45,339 nucleotides of DNA from the NCBI GenBank assembly GCA_947627695.1, contig CANQXF010000018.1:1-45339 (forward strand), given 5' to 3'. The translations under genes and the position numbers were made by a program. Position 1 is the first letter of the stretch; each line of letters begins with the position of its first letter. Origin of the DNA: an uncultured Ruminiclostridium sp. (GTDB lineage: Bacteria; Bacillota; Clostridia; Oscillospirales; Ruminococcaceae). The notes below the pieces were generated by a model that was given only the letters and a program-made list of their open reading frames with translations, was not told the DNA's origin and searched no databases. This document shows positions 23,479 through 32,555 of this stretch, in pieces.

Positions 23479-26400
23479 TCATTCGATATCGAATAATTTT
23501 ATGTTTTTGTAAATGGCGTCACGGATCAGCTTGGCAAGCTCAAGGTTACATTCAGGAGTGTAACCGTATCTGTGCAGGAAATAATCGGGACGGTCGCGTT
23601 TTTCAAAGAGGGGGAAGGCGTCGACTTTTATTATGGGGTCTTCTATGGCTTCCCAACGGAGCCAGTGGAAATAAGTACCGCCGACTGAATCATATCTCCA
23701 ATTTGCCAGTATCAATACTGCGATATCATTAGGCATAAATTCAATTTTATCTAATAAATCCAGCATCTGTGAATAATCATAATTCCAACAATTGGCGTAA
23801 TTCTGTACTCTATATGGTAGCTTCAACATATTCTGAAGATATGAAGCAATTGTCTCTTCATCATTTACTCCATAACCAAATGCATGAGGTCCTCCGAAAA
23901 TATAAACGGTTCCCAAATAGCTATCAGGATTTCCTACAGTTTTCCTAACACCGTTTTTTATATTTACATAAAGTCCTTCTGTGTCGACAAATGTATATGT
24001 CTCCAAATTCGGGTCATAGTGAGTCTTTGGAACACTCATCGTTTCTAAAAGTTCTTCTCTTGTCTTTGCCTTTAATTGTGATGGCAAACTTTCATAATGA
24101 TTGGCAATTCTATGTTTCACATCAGACTCATTAATAAACTTATTATCATCCAAAACTTTTTCGTTTGGCAAAAGCTTTGAATAATCAAATCCTGTTCCTC
24201 TATGCAAATTAGCCGTTCTGATTGTTATTATTTTCGGAATTTTTGATTTAAATTTGTTAACAAACAGATTTTTTGTTAACAAACAGAAAAGAATCTCAGT
24301 CAAGGATATGATTTTTGCATGAGTCTTAGAAAAAATATTTTTTATATTCAAGAAATCTTCTAAATCGAAAGCAAATAAAAGTACATCTTTCTCTGATAGG
24401 GGTATTGGATTGTTTATATCCTTTATTACATATGAAGACATCGGCGGCGTTAATCTCCATATGTTATCAGTTGTAAATAAATATCTGATCTTAACAGTCG
24501 ATTGTTTCAGAAAAGGAGTGATAAATCTGCACATTCTTTCGTCCAGGAAAATGCTAATCTCACCAATATTGTGTTGTATAAAATAATCAAACGGATTGAC
24601 GCCAATAGCCGCCAACTCTGAAACTTGAATTGCAATTGTATTAAAATTGTTTTCCGCTGATGCATTTTTTTTGATAAATTCGTTTGTTTTTATTAAGGCG
24701 CTGCTATAATTGCTGCTCAGCGGATCCAAATAATTTACATAATTATATTGTGTATAGTTTATCGCCGGTGTAGAAAAATCGCAAATTACCATTTTATTCA
24801 TGTCATAAATCACGTTTTTGGCAAACCAGCGGCCTACTTTTGATACGTTCACTTCATAGTGCATTTGGTTTGTTATTTCCGATACAAATTCATTAAATCT
24901 ATTCCTTATAACTGTACACTGTACTAAATATTTTTCAGAGCGACTTAATTGAATGTCTACATTAAATATCCCATTTACAATATATGTAGTCACTTTACAT
25001 ACATCATCGGAAGCAGGAATACTGAATTCTTTAACTACTGCATTATTTGGTATTTTTTCTGAAGATTTATAATCACTATTGTAACTATGCAAGTTTATTC
25101 CCATGTATTCGATTATTTCTTCTGCTAAAAAATAACCTATATTTCTGTTATAGTGATTTGGAACAAACTCAAAAAAATCCGTTGGAGATTTTGCATATTT
25201 TCTTATATCTATCAACTGCACATTTCTGTGCTCCTGAGCAATTTTTTCTGCAATTTTATTTTGCTCTATACGACTGCAATAATCGCTGTCTTTTCCCTTA
25301 GTAGGAAACTCAACATCCGGTACTGTCTGTATAAACAATTTTGTATTATATGACAGATGTTCACATATATATGATAATTCGCTTTCTATATCATCCAGCG
25401 ACACTATGTGCGGATCATAATCGTCGAAAATGCTTTGATCTGTGTTTTCTCTGTTAACAGGTACAGAATAAAAATATGAACTATTTTCTTTAGAAATATA
25501 CTTTTTTATACCATCAATTCCCTGAAGCGTTATTAATACATAGTCTGTACTTTCATTATAAATATCAGTGTCAAAAGTGTAAATATTATTTATAGCTCCC
25601 ACTTTAGACATCCATTCACGCTTTTGGTCTTCAGTTGCACGCAGTGCTACTGCCAAATTTAAAGGACATGGTCGTGGATCTATCTCCGCAAATTTCGCAT
25701 CAGGCAATTTTGGCTGCAAGTATGCCCAGACAGGCCGCAAAGAACAAGAACCATAAACAATGAGCTTGGGAGTTTTGTCAGAAGATGCGACAGTTTCTTT
25801 TTGGACAGAAGCTGTATTGTTTATCCACTCCGGTTTATCAGTTTTATTAAGCTCAGCAGCGACCTCGCCTACCACTTCAATGTCGGGATAACCAAGCTCT
25901 GCATATACCCACTGCTCCACTCCCATACCTAAAATACGGCAGGAGAATACAAGCTGGAGAGCTTTTCCGTCTTTTATCGCATAGCAGCCGATTATGCCGT
26001 GATCGCCGTATTTATCGGTGACGTGTACAACGCCGCTGGTTATTTCCGGGTCGGTAAATATTCTGTCGACTTCTTCCTGAGAGATCCTGTCCTTGGTAAA
26101 ATTGAGTTGGTTGTTGCGGTGTATCATTTCATAGATTCTCACCAGCTTGTCGCTGCAATCCTCTATCAATTCAACGTGGATCTCAGACTGATACAAAAAT
26201 TCCTCGTTTGAGCCGCTTTGTGCTCTGGCAGCAGCTTTTTCCTCAAGGATCTTATACTGCTTTAATCTGGAATGTTCGCTGTCGTCTTTTCCTTCAAAGG
26301 CGGGGTCCTTTACAAGCTCAGGTAGATCCTCAGGCAGAGATACGTTTATACCCCCCCCCGCTGCGAATTTTGCTTCTTCCAGATTGTTCACGTTATCGTC

Positions 26401-26700
26401 GATGAAAAGGCAGTTTACGGGGCGAAGATTCATATCTGAGATTATGTTTTTGACACGCTGTCCCTTGGGAGTCCAGTCGATGGAAGGGAATACAAAATAT
26501 TCCCAAACGCCAAGCTCTTCCAGCTTTGCTTTTGTTTTTTCATAGTCGTTTTTGGAACAGATAGAGTTTACTATTCCTCGGTCGGTGAGGTGCTTTACCA
26601 ACTCGATATTTTCGGGAACAGGCGTTATTTCCCCGTCGGAGATAGTGCCTTTCCAAAAGGTTTCGTCCAGGTCCCAGATGAGCAATTTTATTGTTTCCAT
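23479..26700 (-). CDS. FkbH-like HAD/GNAT protein with SGNH-like C-terminal part (copy 1)
   Basis: This 1073-residue multidomain protein starts with an FkbH-type HAD-IIIC domain (about 1-150): LLIWDLDETFWKG, NSICSKNDYEK, CLFIDDN. A GNAT-like domain follows (about 165-285) with MIHRNNQLNFTK and GVVHVTDKYGDHGIIGCYAI. Known FkbH proteins move a glyceryl group from 1,3-bisphosphoglycerate onto a carrier protein. No carrier gene is visible here, so the acceptor is unknown. The middle (about 300-560) starts LIVYGSCSLRP and contains NHYNRNIGYFLAEE, reminiscent of SGNH-like DUF6270. The C-terminal part has FGGPHAFGYGVNDEET, like the SGNH hydrolase block I but without its usual serine. The first 881 and last 190 bases nearly match copy 2. 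A G9 run lies at 26351-26359. A cell-surface glycan modification role is inferred. Confidence 0.8.
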   Translation of the reverse strand: METIKLLIWDLDETFWKGTISDGEITPVPENIELVKHLTDRGIVNSICSKNDYEKTKAKLEELGVWEYFVFPSIDWTPKGQRVKNIISDMNLRPVNCLFIDDNVNNLEEAKFAAGGGINVSLPEDLPELVKDPAFEGKDDSEHSRLKQYKILEEKAAARAQSGSNEEFLYQSEIHVELIEDCSDKLVRIYEMIHRNNQLNFTKDRISQEEVDRIFTDPEITSGVVHVTDKYGDHGIIGCYAIKDGKALQLVFSCRILGMGVEQWVYAELGYPDIEVVGEVAAELNKTDKPEWINNTASVQKETVASSDKTPKLIVYGSCSLRPVWAYLQPKLPDAKFAEIDPRPCPLNLAVALRATEDQKREWMSKVGAINNIYTFDTDIYNESTDYVLITLQGIDGIKKYISKENSSYFYSVPVNRENTDQSIFDDYDPHIVSLDDIESELSYICEHLSYNTKLFIQTVPDVEFPTKGKDSDYCSRIEQNKIAEKIAQEHRNVQLIDIRKYAKSPTDFFEFVPNHYNRNIGYFLAEEIIEYMGINLHSYNSDYKSSEKIPNNAVVKEFSIPASDDVCKVTTYIVNGIFNVDIQLSRSEKYLVQCTVIRNRFNEFVSEITNQMHYEVNVSKVGRWFAKNVIYDMNKMVICDFSTPAINYTQYNYVNYLDPLSSNYSSALIKTNEFIKKNASAENNFNTIAIQVSELAAIGVNPFDYFIQHNIGEISIFLDERMCRFITPFLKQSTVKIRYLFTTDNIWRLTPPMSSYVIKDINNPIPLSEKDVLLFAFDLEDFLNIKNIFSKTHAKIISLTEILFCLLTKNLFVNKFKSKIPKIITIRTANLHRGTGFDYSKLLPNEKVLDDNKFINESDVKHRIANHYESLPSQLKAKTREELLETMSVPKTHYDPNLETYTFVDTEGLYVNIKNGVRKTVGNPDSYLGTVYIFGGPHAFGYGVNDEETIASYLQNMLKLPYRVQNYANCWNYDYSQMLDLLDKIEFMPNDIAVLILANWRYDSVGGTYFHWLRWEAIEDPIIKVDAFPLFEKRDRPDYFLHRYGYTPECNLELAKLIRDAIYKNIKLFDIE
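25820..26700 (-). repeat. 881-bp direct repeat, 5' end of fkbH-like copy 1
   Basis: This segment is almost identical to 31576-32456, the start of the second fkbH-like gene. Both include the G9 tract. The similarity stops abruptly after the codons for PEWIN. The two 3' ends (23479-23668 and 29241-29430) are also nearly identical. Confidence 0.9.
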
Positions 26701-26713
26701 TCGTATTCTCCTT

Positions 26714-28012
26714 TTATTTATTCAAACAATTTATCTGCACTTCAAGAATAACAGTATCCTCTGAGGCTGTAAGGGAGTGGGTTATGCCTTTGTCTATCGT
26801 GTAGGTGTCACCGGGGAATGCATCGTGATTCCTTCCGTTTATCCGTATCACCGCCTTGCCGCTGAGGACTGTCCATACGGTGCGGTTGGTAGTGTGGACT
26901 TTTTCCTTTATCTCGCTGTTTTTCTTTACGGTTTTCTTTTTGGTGACGGCTTTGTTCCCAGTTTCGTCCACCGAAACATTGAGCACGGTGTAATCTCCCC
27001 ACTCACGCTCCTCATACATCGGGCGAATATCCATATTTTCAACATATTTCTTTATGTAGGAGCTTTGCTCCTTGTCCGCCACAAGTATTCCGTCAGGTCC
27101 TGCCGCCACTATCATATCCTTTGCGCCCATTACAACTATGGGTATCTCAAGCTCGTTTATCACGTGGGTGTTTATGCAGTCATCACTTGCTATCGCAAAG
27201 CCGTAAAGAGGATCCATTACCTCGGTGATGGTGTTCCAGGTGCCCAGATCCTTCCATTCCCCGTCATAAGGTATCACCGCAACGCTGTCCGATTTTTCAA
27301 GCACAGCGTAGTCAAAGCTGGTCTTTTCAAAGGAAGAATAATTATTTACAACGTCTGTATAACTTCCCGACGGAACGGTTTTTCTCACTATGTCCAGCAT
27401 ATAAGACAGCTTGAAGGCAAAAACTCCGCAGTTCCAAAGTCCGCCCATATCTATGAATTTTTGTGCGGCAGCGGAATCTGGTTTTTCCTTGAACTGTGAA
27501 ACAGGGGAAGGCTCAACGTCGGTATTTTCGGGAATTATGTAGCCGTATTTTTCGGAAGGGTATGTAGGCTTTACTCCCATAAGGACAATATCCGCTGCGG
27601 CTGACTGCACCGCTTTATCCAGCTTCAACAGAGTGCGGAAATATTTGCTGTCAACATAAGGGTCAACGGGGAGCACGGTGATGGTCTCGTCGGGGTCGCA
27701 GTGCTTTTCATAGTAGAGATACGCCGCCGCAAGGGCAATTGCGGGGAATGTGTTGCGGCGCTGAGGCTCAACAATTATCGACACCTTGGAACCGAGCTGA
27801 TTTTTTATTGCCTCAACCTGCGTGGCGCTGGTGGCGACGGAAATGTCTGCGTTGGGAACGGCGGAGGAGATCTGATCGTAGACGCGACGGACCATGGAGT
27901 CCACCTCGCCGTTTTCGGTTTTTATCAGCTTGAGAAACTGCTTGGAGCGAACCTCGTTTGAAAGCGGCCAGAGGCGCTTGCCGGAGCCGCCGGAGAGTAA
28001 AACTATCTGCAT
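26714..28012 (-). CDS. manC: Mannose-1-phosphate guanylyltransferase
   Basis: This 432-residue protein has the GT-A-like pyrophosphorylase signature LSGGSGKRLWPLSNEVRSKQ at the start, QRRNTFPAIALAA near residue 84 and FKEKPD near 173. A C-terminal cupin-type segment (about 340-430), with VNRTVWTVLSGK-like sequence and FPGDTYTIDKGITHSL, matches bifunctional ManC/CpsB proteins. It makes GDP-mannose from mannose-1-phosphate and GTP for the polysaccharide cluster and may also act as mannose-6-phosphate isomerase. It lies 13 bp before fkbH-like copy 1 and 16 bp after the decayed GDP-fucose synthase gene, so it was once part of a GDP-sugar operon. The ribosome binding site is AAGGAA. Confidence 0.93.
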   Translation of the reverse strand: MQIVLLSGGSGKRLWPLSNEVRSKQFLKLIKTENGEVDSMVRRVYDQISSAVPNADISVATSATQVEAIKNQLGSKVSIIVEPQRRNTFPAIALAAAYLYYEKHCDPDETITVLPVDPYVDSKYFRTLLKLDKAVQSAAADIVLMGVKPTYPSEKYGYIIPENTDVEPSPVSQFKEKPDSAAAQKFIDMGGLWNCGVFAFKLSYMLDIVRKTVPSGSYTDVVNNYSSFEKTSFDYAVLEKSDSVAVIPYDGEWKDLGTWNTITEVMDPLYGFAIASDDCINTHVINELEIPIVVMGAKDMIVAAGPDGILVADKEQSSYIKKYVENMDIRPMYEEREWGDYTVLNVSVDETGNKAVTKKKTVKKNSEIKEKVHTTNRTVWTVLSGKAVIRINGRNHDAFPGDTYTIDKGITHSLTASEDTVILEVQINCLNK

Positions 28013-28028
28013 TTTTTATTCCTTTTCT

Positions 28029-28900
28029 TTAAGTGACAAGTAGGTCCTTGTCGTTAATATCTTCCAAAAAACAATTGTAAGTCAGTTTCAATCCGTCTTC
28101 AATGGTTGTTTTGGGTTTTCACACCAAAGAGTTGAGTTTGGAACTGTCTACAAGCTTTCTGAACAGTCCTTCGGGTTTAGTGGGATCGGTCACTATTTCT
28201 CCTTCATAACCGACAGCCTTTTTTTACCATTTCAACTATCTGTAAAATGGTGAAATCTTGTCCGTATCCTAAATCTACGCCTGAGTATTTTTCCATATAT
28301 ACAAGCAGGCGTCTGCTATATCATCAACAAACAGCAGTTCATGATATGCGTTACCGGTTTGTTACTTTATCCAGGTGATTGACCTTGGCAGAATGGCATT
28401 TTCGTATTATCGCCGGAATAATGTGCGACCTGTTTATGCTTAAATTATCATTGTAGCCACAAAAATTACAAGGCATTATGCTGATATAATCAGCACTGTA
28501 CTATTCTTTATAAAATCTGCAAGCCTTCTGTCCAGCTATTTTTGCTAAGGCATAAACTTTATTTGTAGGCTCGAGCGAACCTGTATAAACATATCCCAAA
28601 TTATTGGCTGAGTAGCTTTACATGGATAAATACATGGAGAGCCAAAAACAACAATTTTTTACATTGTTTTTATAAACTTAAGAAATAATATTGCACTGTA
28701 TTTGCCAATTATCCATAAGAAATTTATCCGGAGATTTTATATTTGCTCCTATTCCACCTACCTTTGCGGCTGTCAGAAAAACATATTCCGGCTTCTCATA
28801 ATCGAAAAACAACGCAACATCAAAAGCGCTAATTTCTCAAAAATCCTGCCTTTTATGTATGTGTATCCCCAAGCGGTAAAATTACGCACAAGAGAGGCCC
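28029..28900 (-). pseudogene. fcl: Decayed GDP-L-fucose synthase
   Basis: Fragments of the GDP-L-fucose synthase family can be read in changing frames on the minus strand. From the 5' side they are [20 protein letters not shown], then [109 protein letters not shown], and finally TTIEDGLKLTYNCFLEDIN, with stop at 28029-28031. Several in-frame stops and frame changes interrupt it (for example VYAL-to-YKE-stop, and LNSLV-stop), and the N-terminal Rossmann glycine motif is not found. It is too damaged for sequencing error alone. No intact gmd (GDP-mannose 4,6-dehydratase) is in the window. Confidence 0.85.
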
Positions 28901-29240
28901 TACCAGACCAAAGGTGTCTGCTTTCATGTTGTTATATTCGGCACCGAAGAATTCGCAGTTGTCTTACATTATGATGCGTTTTCAGCGCACATCTGCGCTT
29001 TATTGAGTCAAGGTCATTGGTATTTCCCAGAAGATTTGTGAGGCAGACAATCCATATGTTTCAGCTATTGCAATCATCAACTTATGTACATAAATGTTCA
29101 GAGCGCCCTTGTCAATGTCAGTAAAGCGCCAATTTTAATCCAATCTGATACAGAAAAAACATTTGGAGCAATCGATATCCCGTATTTCATCAACCTTCGA
29201 AAAACTGGCAATTTTCGAAAGATTATATAATAAAGTAAAA
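28901..29240 (-). pseudogene. Degraded, unidentified sequence upstream of fcl remnant
   Basis: No intact gene is visible in this 340-bp stretch. Short minus-strand fragments such as NCEFFGAEYNNMKADTFGLV and NLLGNTNDLDSIKRRCALKT look protein-like but are interrupted by stops. It may be the remains of another sugar gene lost together with fcl. I could not name it. Confidence 0.4.
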
Positions 29241-32200
29241 TTATTCGATATCGAATAATTTTATGTTTTTGTAAATGGCGTCGCAGATCAGTTTGGCAAG
29301 TTCAAGGTTACATTCGGGGGTGTAGCCGTACCTGTGCAGGAAATAATCAGGACGGTCGCGTTTTTCAAAGAGGGGGAAGGCATCGACTTTTATTATGGGG
29401 GGTTCTATAGCTTCCCAGCGGAGCCAGTGGTAATATTGATAATCAAAAATATCAGTCATCCAATTTGCCATAATAAACACAGCTATATCATTTGAACTAA
29501 AATCAATTTTATCCATTAAATTCAATGCATGGGTATAGTCATAGTCCCAACAGTTAGCATAATTTTGTACTCGATATGGTAATTTCAGTATATTTTGAAG
29601 ATAAGATGCTATTGTTTCCTCATCTTTGACGCCATAACCTAACGCATGCGGACCGCCAAAGATATAAATTGTGCCTATATAGCTTTCAGGATTTCCGGTA
29701 GTTTTACGTATTCCGTTCTGTATATTCATATGTTCTTCAGCCATGTCAGCAAATCTTCTAAAATGCACCTTATTATCAAAAAGGGTGTGAGGGACTTTCA
29801 TTAATTTTATGAGTTCCTCTTTAGGTATTCTTCGAAGCTGAGGGGGAAGCAATTCATAACTATTCGTTATTCTTTTTATTACATCTGTTTCATTAATAAA
29901 ATTGTTGTCATCTAAAATTTTTTCATTTGGTGTCAGTTTGGAATAATCAAACGCCTCGTTTCTACGTAAATTAGCAGTTCGTACCGTAATTATTTTTGGA
30001 ATTTTGTTTTTAAATCTGTCGACAAATAAATACTTTGTCAACATACAAGACAACACATATGTTATTGTGTAAATTTTGGCATTTGTTCCGGAAAACAATT
30101 TGTGTATGTTTTTAAAATTATCATAGTCAAAGGCATATAACACCACATCTTTTTTGCCTAACGGCAACGGATTATTTATATCATTTATATTATAATATTC
30201 CGTTTCAAATCCAAATAAATTAATGTTGTCGGTGGTAAACATATATCTGACTTTTACATTTGATTTTTTAATAAACGGCATTATAATTTTTCCAACTCTT
30301 TCGTCAATGAAAATATTGATCTCATCAATGCCTTGCTTTGCAAAAAAATCAAACGGATCACACCCGACAGCAGACAATTCAGATATTTGATTTACAATTG
30401 TGGTATAAACAGTATCTGCATGAATATTTCGATTTATAAATTCTTCTATTTCAGCCGTTGCATCTATACATGATGTATCTTCTAAATATTTAAAATAATT
30501 ATATTTTGTGTAGTTGATTGGCGATGTAAAAAATTCGCAAATCTGCTTTTTTGTCGTTGCATCATAAATAACTGCCTTCGCTCGCCAACAGCCTGCTCTT
30601 AACACATTCACTTTAAATTGCTTCTGATTTGTAATATCTGATATAAACTCATTAAGTCTGTTACGAATAACCAGTAGTTTAACCATATATTTTTCAGGGC
30701 AGTCAAACTGGATATCTGTTATAAATTGTCCGTTGATTATATTTGTTATAATATTGCAAGAATCGTCTGTTCCACGGATAGTGAATTTCTGTACCACGGC
30801 ATTATCAGGAATTGTATCCTTCTGCTTGTCCGTTCTGCCGGTTGATTTTACGCCCACGTAATTCAATATTTCTTCAGCAAGATAAAATCCTATATTTCTG
30901 TTATAATGGTTTGGAGCAGAATCAGAAAAATCAGTCGGCGATTTTGCATATTTTCTTATATCGATTAAATGAACATTTTTATATTTTGAAGCAATTTTTT
31001 CTACAAGCTCATTATGTTCCTTGCATAGAGTGTAAACATAATCTTTTCCTTTTTGCGGAAACTCCACCTCAGGCAAGGTTTGTATTAATAAAACAGTATT
31101 CGCCGAAAGATGCTCGCAAATGAAAGATAATTCCTCTTCTATGTCATCTGTTGACACCGGGGTCGACGTGTATTCTTCAAAAAAGCTCTCATCTGTATCG
31201 GTAGCTTTTATGGAAACAGAATAAAAATACAGTCCGTTATATTTGGAAACGTATTTTTTGATCCTATCCATATTTTGCAGTGTAAATAAAACATAGTTCG
31301 TTTTTTCACTATAAATATCCTTGTCGAATGTATATATATTGTTTATTGTACTTACTCTCTTCATCCACTCCTGCTTCTGCTCATCAGTAGCACGCAATGC
31401 TACTGCTAAATTCAAAGGACATGGAAGAGGATCAATATTTGCAAATTTAATGTTCGGTAAACATGGTTGTAAATAAGCATATACAGGTCTTATGGCACAT
31501 GTACCATATATTATCATTGTAATGAAAGATTTTTGTTCTGCCTCTGCATTGCTTTTAAAGGTTATAGATGATCGATTTATCCACTCCGGTTTATCGGTTT
31601 TATTAAGCTGAGTGGCGACCTCACCTACCACTTCAATATCGGGATAACCAAGCTCTGCGTATACCCACTGTTCCACTCCCATACCTAAAATACGGCAGGA
31701 AAATACAAGTTGAAGCGCTTTTCCGTCTTTTATCGCATAGCAGCCGATTATTCCGTGATCGCCGTATTTATCGGTGACGTGTACAACGCCGCTGGTTATT
31801 TCAGAGTCGGTAAATATTCTGTCGACTTCCTCCTGAGAGATCCTGTCCTTGGTAAAGTTGAGCTGATTGTTGCGGTGTATCATTTCATAGATCCTCACCA
31901 GCTTATCGCTGCAATCCTCTATCAATTCAACGTGGATCTCAGACTGATACAAAAACTCCTCGTTTGAGCCGCTTTGTGCTCTGGCAGCAGCTTTTTCCTC
32001 AAGGATCTTATACTGCTTTAATCTGGAATGCTCGCTGTCGTCTTTTCCTTCAAAGGCAGGGTCCTTTACAAGCTCAGGTAAATCCTCAGGCAGAGATACG
32101 TTTATACCCCCCCCCGCTGCGAATTTTGCTTCTTCCAGATTGTTCACGTTATCGTCGATGAAAAGGCAGTTTACGGGGCGAAGATTCATATCTGAGATTA

Positions 32201-32456
32201 TGTTTTTGACACGCTGTCCCTTGGGAGTCCAGTCGATGGAAGGGAATACAAAATATTCCCAAACGCCAAGTTCTTCCAGCTTTGCCTTTGTTTTTTCATA
32301 GTCGTTTTTGGAACAGATCGAGTTTACTATCCCACGGTCGGTGAGGCGCTTTACCAACTCGATATTTTCGGGAACAGGCGTTATTTCCCCGTCGGAAAGA
32401 GTTCCTTTCCAGAAGGTTTCGTCCAGATCCCAGATCAAAAGCTTGATGGTGTCCAT
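29241..32456 (-). CDS. FkbH-like HAD/GNAT protein with SGNH-like C-terminal part (copy 2)
   Basis: This 1071-residue paralogue of the protein at 23479-26700 has the same layout. The HAD-IIIC domain has WDLDETFWKG and CLFIDDN. The GNAT-like part is followed by MIIYGTCAIRP and NHYNRNIGFYLAEE, and the C-terminal SGNH-like block is FGGPHALGYGVKDEET. The first ~293 residues are nearly identical to copy 1, and the last ~60 are nearly identical. Everything between has diverged while keeping the domain order and length. A G9 tract occurs at the same place (32107-32115). The ribosome binding site is GGAG, 5 bp before the ATG. It sits between the Asn-synthetase-like fusion and the fcl remnant in the polysaccharide cluster. 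The divergent part may decide substrate or acceptor. Confidence 0.8.
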   Translation of the reverse strand: MDTIKLLIWDLDETFWKGTLSDGEITPVPENIELVKRLTDRGIVNSICSKNDYEKTKAKLEELGVWEYFVFPSIDWTPKGQRVKNIISDMNLRPVNCLFIDDNVNNLEEAKFAAGGGINVSLPEDLPELVKDPAFEGKDDSEHSRLKQYKILEEKAAARAQSGSNEEFLYQSEIHVELIEDCSDKLVRIYEMIHRNNQLNFTKDRISQEEVDRIFTDSEITSGVVHVTDKYGDHGIIGCYAIKDGKALQLVFSCRILGMGVEQWVYAELGYPDIEVVGEVATQLNKTDKPEWINRSSITFKSNAEAEQKSFITMIIYGTCAIRPVYAYLQPCLPNIKFANIDPLPCPLNLAVALRATDEQKQEWMKRVSTINNIYTFDKDIYSEKTNYVLFTLQNMDRIKKYVSKYNGLYFYSVSIKATDTDESFFEEYTSTPVSTDDIEEELSFICEHLSANTVLLIQTLPEVEFPQKGKDYVYTLCKEHNELVEKIASKYKNVHLIDIRKYAKSPTDFSDSAPNHYNRNIGFYLAEEILNYVGVKSTGRTDKQKDTIPDNAVVQKFTIRGTDDSCNIITNIINGQFITDIQFDCPEKYMVKLLVIRNRLNEFISDITNQKQFKVNVLRAGCWRAKAVIYDATTKKQICEFFTSPINYTKYNYFKYLEDTSCIDATAEIEEFINRNIHADTVYTTIVNQISELSAVGCDPFDFFAKQGIDEINIFIDERVGKIIMPFIKKSNVKVRYMFTTDNINLFGFETEYYNINDINNPLPLGKKDVVLYAFDYDNFKNIHKLFSGTNAKIYTITYVLSCMLTKYLFVDRFKNKIPKIITVRTANLRRNEAFDYSKLTPNEKILDDNNFINETDVIKRITNSYELLPPQLRRIPKEELIKLMKVPHTLFDNKVHFRRFADMAEEHMNIQNGIRKTTGNPESYIGTIYIFGGPHALGYGVKDEETIASYLQNILKLPYRVQNYANCWDYDYTHALNLMDKIDFSSNDIAVFIMANWMTDIFDYQYYHWLRWEAIEPPIIKVDAFPLFEKRDRPDYFLHRYGYTPECNLELAKLICDAIYKNIKLFDIE
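31576..32456 (-). repeat. 881-bp direct repeat, 5' end of fkbH-like copy 2
   Basis: Partner of 25820-26700 in the same orientation, about 5.76 kb away. Recombination between the two would delete manC, the fcl remnant and one fkbH-like gene, or make a chimera. Confidence 0.9.
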
Positions 32457-32555
32457 GTGTGTGCTCCATTTCCAAGTATTAATATTTTATCGCTTACATA
32501 ATTTACAAAAAATCGCTTGATAAGCTGTTAATGATTTACCTGTTATCTCAAAAAA

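Noticed and set aside
24905-24930. AACTGTACACTGTAC inside fkbH-like copy 1
   Set aside because: It resembles the heptamer borders of the palindromic elements but is a single short match inside codons, with no core element nearby.
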